This document shows, one piece after another, positions 60,075-64,000 of a DNA stretch of 64,000 nucleotides; positions within the stretch are counted from its first letter, which is position 1, and the number at the start of each line of letters is the position of its first letter. This DNA is from Primorskyibacter sedentarius (GTDB taxonomy: Bacteria > Pseudomonadota > Alphaproteobacteria > Rhodobacterales > Rhodobacteraceae), in assembly GCF_004342065.1 (NCBI RefSeq), contig NZ_SLZU01000003.1, positions 310,001 through 374,000 on the forward strand. Direction: 5' to 3'. The notes below the pieces were generated by a model. It did not search any database, was not told the origin of the DNA, and was given only the letters and a program-made list of their open reading frames with translations. The translations under genes and the position numbers were made by a program.

Positions 60075-62599
60075 GCGTGCCAGTTGCCTTTCGTCTGGCT
60101 GCACGCGAATTGCGGGGCGGTCTGCGCGGCTTTCGCGTGTTTCTGGCCTGCCTCGCGCTTGGCGTTGCGGCGATTGCTGCCGTGGGGTCTGTCCGCGCGG
60201 CCATTCAGTCGGGCCTGTCCGATCAGGGTGCGGTGATCCTGGGCGGCGACGCCGAATTGCGCCTGACCTATCGCGACGCCGACGAGGCAGAGCTGGCATG
60301 GATGCGCGAGATCTCGACCGCCATGTCGAAAGTGGTCGATTTCCGCTCGATGGTGGTGGTTCCAGGCGCCGGGGGCGAAGAGCGCGCGCTGACACAGGTG
60401 AAAGCGGTGGACGGGGCCTACCCTCTGCTGGGCACGCCGGAACTGGACCCGGAGATGCCCTTGCCAGAGGCGCTGGACGGTGACGGAACGATCCCGGGCG
60501 CCGTGATGGCGCCGGTGCTGGCGGACAGGCTGGGCCTTCAGACGGGCGACCGGTTTCGGCTTGGCACGCAAGAGTTCACCCTCTCTGCATTGCTGACCTA
60601 TGAACCTGACGCCGGCAGCGCCGGGTTCAGCCTTGGCCCCCGCACGATTGTCCAGACACAGGCATTGGTAAACTCGGGCCTGCTTGCGCCCGGCACCCTC
60701 TTCGAGACGAACTATCGCCTGACCCTGCCCCCCGGCAGTGATCTGGACGCGCTGAAGACCGAGGCGCAGGACCGGTTCGCCGATAGCGGGATGCGTTGGC
60801 GCGATGCCCGCAACGGCGCGCCGGGCGTGGCGCGCTTTGTCGACCGGCTGGGCGCTTTTCTGGTGCTGGTGGGGCTATCGGGCCTTGCCGTGGGCGGCGT
60901 GGGCGTCTCTGCCGCCGTGCGGTCTTACCTGTCGGCCAAGACGGGCGTGATCGCCACGTTGCGGACGCTGGGGGCCAGCCGCGCCGTGATCTTCCAGACG
61001 TATTTCATCCAGATCGGCGCGCTCAGCCTTCTGGGCATCGCGATCGGGCTGATGTTGGGCGCGGGCATTCCGCTACTGCTCGCCCCGTTCATCGCCGCGT
61101 CATTGCCGGTGCCTGCCGATTTCTCGCTACACCTCTCTCCCTTGATCGAGGCCGCGATATACGGGGTCCTGACCGCCGCGCTCTTCACGCTGTGGCCCTT
61201 GGCCCGAACGGAGGATGTGCGCGCCGCAACGTTGTTTCGCGATGCGCTGGGGCAGGCCAGGCTGCTGCCACGTCCGCGCTTTCTGTTGGCCACGGCGGCG
61301 CTGCTGGCAGTCTTGCTTGGAACGGCGGTTGCCTTTTCCGGCAACACGTTCCTGACGCTTTGGACGGCGGGCGGCATCATTGGCGCGCTGGTCGTGCTGG
61401 CTCTGGCGGCACAGGGTGTACGGCGGCTGGCCCGCGCCAGCGGCACCCTTGCGCGCGGTCGCCCGGTGTTGCGTTGGGCCCTGTCGGCTATCGGAGGACC
61501 GGGAGAGGCGGCAGCCTCTGTGATGATCTCGCTGGGATTGGGCCTGTCCGTTCTGGCGGCGGTCGGACAGATCGACGGCAATCTGCGCAAGGCGATTGAC
61601 GGGCAATTGCCGGATGTCGCGCCGTCCTATTTCTTCGTGGACATCCAGCAGGACCAGATGCCGGGTTTCCTCGACCGGGTGGAGAATGACCCCGCCGTGT
61701 CGCGTGTCGACAGCGCGCCGATGCTGAGGGGTGTGCTGAACGGCATCAACGGGCGGCCCGCGCGCGAAGTTGCGGGCAATCATTGGGTCGTGCGCGGTGA
61801 TCGCGGCCTGACATATTCTGCCGATCTGCCCGACAATACCACGCTGACCGCTGGCGAATGGTGGCCCCGGGATTATGCAGGCCCGCCGCTTGTCAGCTTT
61901 GCCGCCGAAGAGGCCGCAGAGATCGGCCTCAACTTGGGTGACAAGATCACCGTGAACATCCTTGGCCGCGATATCGAGGCCACCGTCGCCAGCTTCCGCG
62001 AGGTTGATTTCTCGACCATGGGGATCGGCTTCGTCATGACGTTGAACCCGGCCGCGCTGCAAGGCGCGCCGCACAGCTTCATTTCGACCGTTTACGCCGA
62101 GGAAGAGGCGGAAGCCGCCATTCTGCGCGACCTTGCCCAGGCCTACCCCAACATCACCGCGATACGTGTGCGCGACGCCATCGATCAGGTCGGGACGCTG
62201 CTGATCTCTATCGCCAATGCGACGCGTTGGGGGGCAGCGGCCACATTGCTGACCGGCCTTCTGGTGCTGATCGGTGCTGCCGCGGCCGGAGAGCGCGCGC
62301 GCAGTTTCGAAGCCGCCTTGCTAAAGACACTGGGGGCGAGCCGTGGGCGCATTCTGCGCAGCTTTGCCCTGCGGTCGGCCTTGCTGGGTGCCGGTGCGGG
62401 TGTCGTTGCCGTGGTTGCTGGTGGACTGGGGGCCTGGGGGGTCATCACCTTCGTCATGGAGGCCGATTTCACCTTCCTGCCGGGGAATGCGCTAATGATC
62501 GTGTTCGGCGGCGTGGTCCTGACCCTGCTCTCCGGTCTGTTTTTTGCTCTGCGTCCGATGTCCGTCCGACCAGCGCGTATCTTGCGTGCGCGCGAATAG
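60071..62599 (+). CDS. FtsX-like ABC permease (YbbP)
   Basis: 842 residues, two four-helix FtsX blocks separated by a long periplasmic domain, plus N- and C-terminal helices. FtsX core: LGVIATLRTLGASRAVIFQ-like (TGVIATLRTLGASRAVIF) and SFEAALLKTLGASRGRILRS. The final helix group ends LFFALRPMSVRPARILR. Acts with the ATPase above as a mechanotransmission or lipid/peptide export unit; TesA-like esterase next to it is the usual partner. Confidence 0.93.
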   Translation: MSVPVAFRLAARELRGGLRGFRVFLACLALGVAAIAAVGSVRAAIQSGLSDQGAVILGGDAELRLTYRDADEAELAWMREISTAMSKVVDFRSMVVVPGAGGEERALTQVKAVDGAYPLLGTPELDPEMPLPEALDGDGTIPGAVMAPVLADRLGLQTGDRFRLGTQEFTLSALLTYEPDAGSAGFSLGPRTIVQTQALVNSGLLAPGTLFETNYRLTLPPGSDLDALKTEAQDRFADSGMRWRDARNGAPGVARFVDRLGAFLVLVGLSGLAVGGVGVSAAVRSYLSAKTGVIATLRTLGASRAVIFQTYFIQIGALSLLGIAIGLMLGAGIPLLLAPFIAASLPVPADFSLHLSPLIEAAIYGVLTAALFTLWPLARTEDVRAATLFRDALGQARLLPRPRFLLATAALLAVLLGTAVAFSGNTFLTLWTAGGIIGALVVLALAAQGVRRLARASGTLARGRPVLRWALSAIGGPGEAAASVMISLGLGLSVLAAVGQIDGNLRKAIDGQLPDVAPSYFFVDIQQDQMPGFLDRVENDPAVSRVDSAPMLRGVLNGINGRPAREVAGNHWVVRGDRGLTYSADLPDNTTLTAGEWWPRDYAGPPLVSFAAEEAAEIGLNLGDKITVNILGRDIEATVASFREVDFSTMGIGFVMTLNPAALQGAPHSFISTVYAEEEAEAAILRDLAQAYPNITAIRVRDAIDQVGTLLISIANATRWGAAATLLTGLLVLIGAAAAGERARSFEAALLKTLGASRGRILRSFALRSALLGAGAGVVAVVAGGLGAWGVITFVMEADFTFLPGNALMIVFGGVVLTLLSGLFFALRPMSVRPARILRARE

Positions 62600-62668
62600 G
62601 CACCTTGATCCCGGCGCAATGGGCTGGCATGGGTCTGACAACCGTCACATCAGCCACGGGATGAACCG

Positions 62669-63559
62669 ATGACCGAAACGTTGCCTATGCCCATCACCGC
62701 GCCGCTGACCCACGCGCAGCGGACCCAGCTTATCAATCTTGTGCGCCGCGCCGCCAGGACCGAGATCCTGCCCCGGTTCCGCGCACTTCGCGGTGACGAG
62801 ATCGATACCAAGTCTGGCCCCGATGACCTTGTGACAGAGGCAGACCGCAATGCCGAGGCGATGATCGCGCGGGGCATCGCGCGCGCCTTTCCCAACGCGC
62901 TGATCGTCGGAGAAGAGGCCGTAGCCAAACATCCCGAGCTTTGGGACGAGATCGACAGCGCCGATCTGGCCTTCATCATCGATCCGGTGGATGGCACCTG
63001 GAATTTTGCGAACGGGCTGGGTGTCTTCGGTGTGATCATCGCGGTCACGCGGTTCGGCCGTCCGGTCTTTGGTCTGCTCTACGACCCGATCCTTGACGAC
63101 TGGATCATCGCCGACGAGGAGAACGCGGCAGAGTTTGTTCGCAAGAACCGCCCCGCCGCGCGTGTGCACGTCTCTCAGGGGGGCCCGATCGAAGGGCTGT
63201 CGGGCTATCTTCCGCTCGCACTTCTGCCCAAGGACAAGCAGGCCGAAATGGCCGCCACCTTCCCCGATTTCAACCGGGTGCTGAACCTGCGGTGCTCCTG
63301 CCATGAATTCCGGATGCTGGCGCAGGGCAAGATGGATTTCCTTGTCACCGGCCATCTGACCCCGTGGGACCATGCAGCAGGCGTAATTATCTGTCGCCAG
63401 GCGGGCGGGCATGTGGCGATGCTGGACGGGTCCGACTATACCGCCGGCCAGCGCGGGGGTTACGTGTTGGCAGCCCCCGATGCCGCGACATGGGCCCGGT
63501 TGCGCGACCGCTTTGCCTTCTTGCTGGACGGCGACGCCGCGGAGAACGTCGAAAACTGA
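62669..63559 (+). CDS. Inositol-monophosphatase-family protein (HisN-like)
   Basis: 296 residues. Metal-binding motifs: GPDDLVTEADRNAE, VGEEAVAKH, IIDPVDGTWNFANG and TPWDHAAGVIICRQAGG. The family covers inositol-1-phosphatase, histidinol-phosphatase and 3'-phosphoadenosine phosphatase. The NFANG ending of the DPVDGT motif is common in alphaproteobacterial members of uncertain substrate. Start at 62669, or possibly the Met six codons later. Confidence 0.85.
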   Translation: MTETLPMPITAPLTHAQRTQLINLVRRAARTEILPRFRALRGDEIDTKSGPDDLVTEADRNAEAMIARGIARAFPNALIVGEEAVAKHPELWDEIDSADLAFIIDPVDGTWNFANGLGVFGVIIAVTRFGRPVFGLLYDPILDDWIIADEENAAEFVRKNRPAARVHVSQGGPIEGLSGYLPLALLPKDKQAEMAATFPDFNRVLNLRCSCHEFRMLAQGKMDFLVTGHLTPWDHAAGVIICRQAGGHVAMLDGSDYTAGQRGGYVLAAPDAATWARLRDRFAFLLDGDAAENVEN

Positions 63560-63568
63560 GCGCGCCCT

Positions 63569-63634
63569 GCCCCGGACCTGATCCGGGGCCTCAACCGGCC
63601 AAGGCTACACAAGGCCCCGGATCAAGTCCGGGGC
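63569..63634. repeat. Pair of inverted GC-rich palindromes
   Basis: GCCCCGGACCTGATCCGGGGC (63569-63589) and its near reverse complement GCCCCGGATCAAGTCCGGGGC (63614-63634), each itself a hairpin. It lies between convergent genes. Intergenic palindromes of this type (CCCCGGA-N5-TCCGGGG) recur in Rhodobacteraceae genomes and may act as a bidirectional terminator or REP-like element. Confidence 0.75.
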
Positions 63635-63667
63635 GCGTCACGGCCCGCATCCGCCGACGTCCCTAGT

Positions 63668-64000
63668 CTATCGGCCTAGAGCGGCTTTCATCTTCGCTTC
63701 CGGGAAACAGGTGGCGGCCTGTCCGGTCGCTTCTTGCCAGCGCCCGATGGACCGGCGGGTCTTGTAGCCCGCCAGACCGTCCGCGCCGCCCACATCATGG
63801 CCCATTGCCTCCAGCGCGCGCTGCATGGCCGCCACGTCTGAACGCCGCAATCCGCCCACAGCCCCCCACCGCGCAGTGAAATCGCCCACGCCATAGGCGA
63901 TACGGTCCCCGACATGGCCAACAAACAATGCGTAGAGATCGCTCATGTTATAGTCCTTGAGGACGTAAAAGTTGGGTGTCACGATAAAGGCAGGTCCGTT
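63668..64000 (-). CDS. Lytic murein transglycosylase (MltB-like), C-terminal part
   Basis: The last 110 codons of a gene entering from the right edge. NGPAFIVTPNFYVLKDYNMS and DLYALFVGHVGDRIAYG are the end of the MltB-type lytic domain; LRRSDVAAMQRALEAMGHDV and KTRRSIGRWQEATGQ are a C-terminal peptidoglycan-binding domain. It cleaves glycan strands in the periplasm. The start is outside the window. Confidence 0.9.
   Translation of the reverse strand, partial: NGPAFIVTPNFYVLKDYNMSDLYALFVGHVGDRIAYGVGDFTARWGAVGGLRRSDVAAMQRALEAMGHDVGGADGLAGYKTRRSIGRWQEATGQAATCFPEAKMKAALGR

Overview
The window looks like chromosomal DNA from a marine Roseobacter-group member of the Rhodobacteraceae (Alphaproteobacteria). 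The evidence is high GC, alphaproteobacterial gene families (class I lysyl-tRNA synthetase, TerB-like protein, DUF4864, ABC-F EttA, paired 68-residue cold-shock proteins) and a large load of TRAP/ABC uptake and methylated-amine catabolic genes. No genus can be named from the sequence alone.

Layout. 1-2.3 kb: polyamine synthesis (carboxynorspermidine synthase, cut by the window edge, and nspC) and an HpcH/HpaI aldolase. 2.5-8.6 kb: an accessory block with an IS481 transposase remnant, an unknown cysteine-containing protein with tandem terminators, and a divergent row of a winged-helix/TPR regulator, a cytoplasmic PAP2/haloperoxidase-like protein with GGQGAY repeats, and a subtilisin-like protease. 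8.9-13.9 kb: tRNA-Arg(UCU), a short tandem repeat, an idonate-type dehydrogenase, a universal stress protein, an orphan ParA operon and a frameshifted exported protein. 13.9-27.2 kb: a beta-helix protein, housekeeping genes (lysK, nadD, ettA, two penicillin-binding carboxypeptidases, thioesterase), a MarR-GNAT fusion and small proteins. 27.6-28.4 kb: tRNA-Ser(GGA) followed by mobile-element debris.

28.4-34.5 kb holds a regulator, a TRAP transporter and pxpB-pxpC-pxpA (5-oxoprolinase), apparently an uptake and hydrolysis unit for 5-oxoproline. Directly beside it (34.5-36.6 kb) lies a pseudogene field: LysR, pyroglutamyl-peptidase, dipeptide ABC ATPase and peptide-binding protein, each truncated or frameshifted. 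It reads as a decayed pyroglutamyl-peptide module next to an intact 5-oxoproline module. 37-42.8 kb is a six-gene polyamine operon (ABC importer, acetylpolyamine-amidohydrolase-like deacetylase, nitrilase-family amidase).

43.1-54.4 kb is a methylated-amine/betaine demethylation island: a TMADH/DgcA-like flavoenzyme with an M20 deacylase and LysR regulator; a Rieske oxygenase, FMO, RidA and DUF1028 operon; and an StcD-like demethylase divergent from a TetR regulator, with two TGACA-N4-TGTCA palindromes between them. 54.6-64 kb is ordinary: two cold-shock genes, thioredoxin 2, L,D-transpeptidase, geranylgeranyl-reductase-like flavoprotein, arylesterase/YbbA/YbbP, an inositol-monophosphatase-family gene and the end of a lytic transglycosylase.

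The best candidates for something undescribed are the 2.8-8.6 kb cassette, the ParA/kinase-like/ABM operon, and the unassigned substrate of the Rieske-FMO-RidA-DUF1028 operon.
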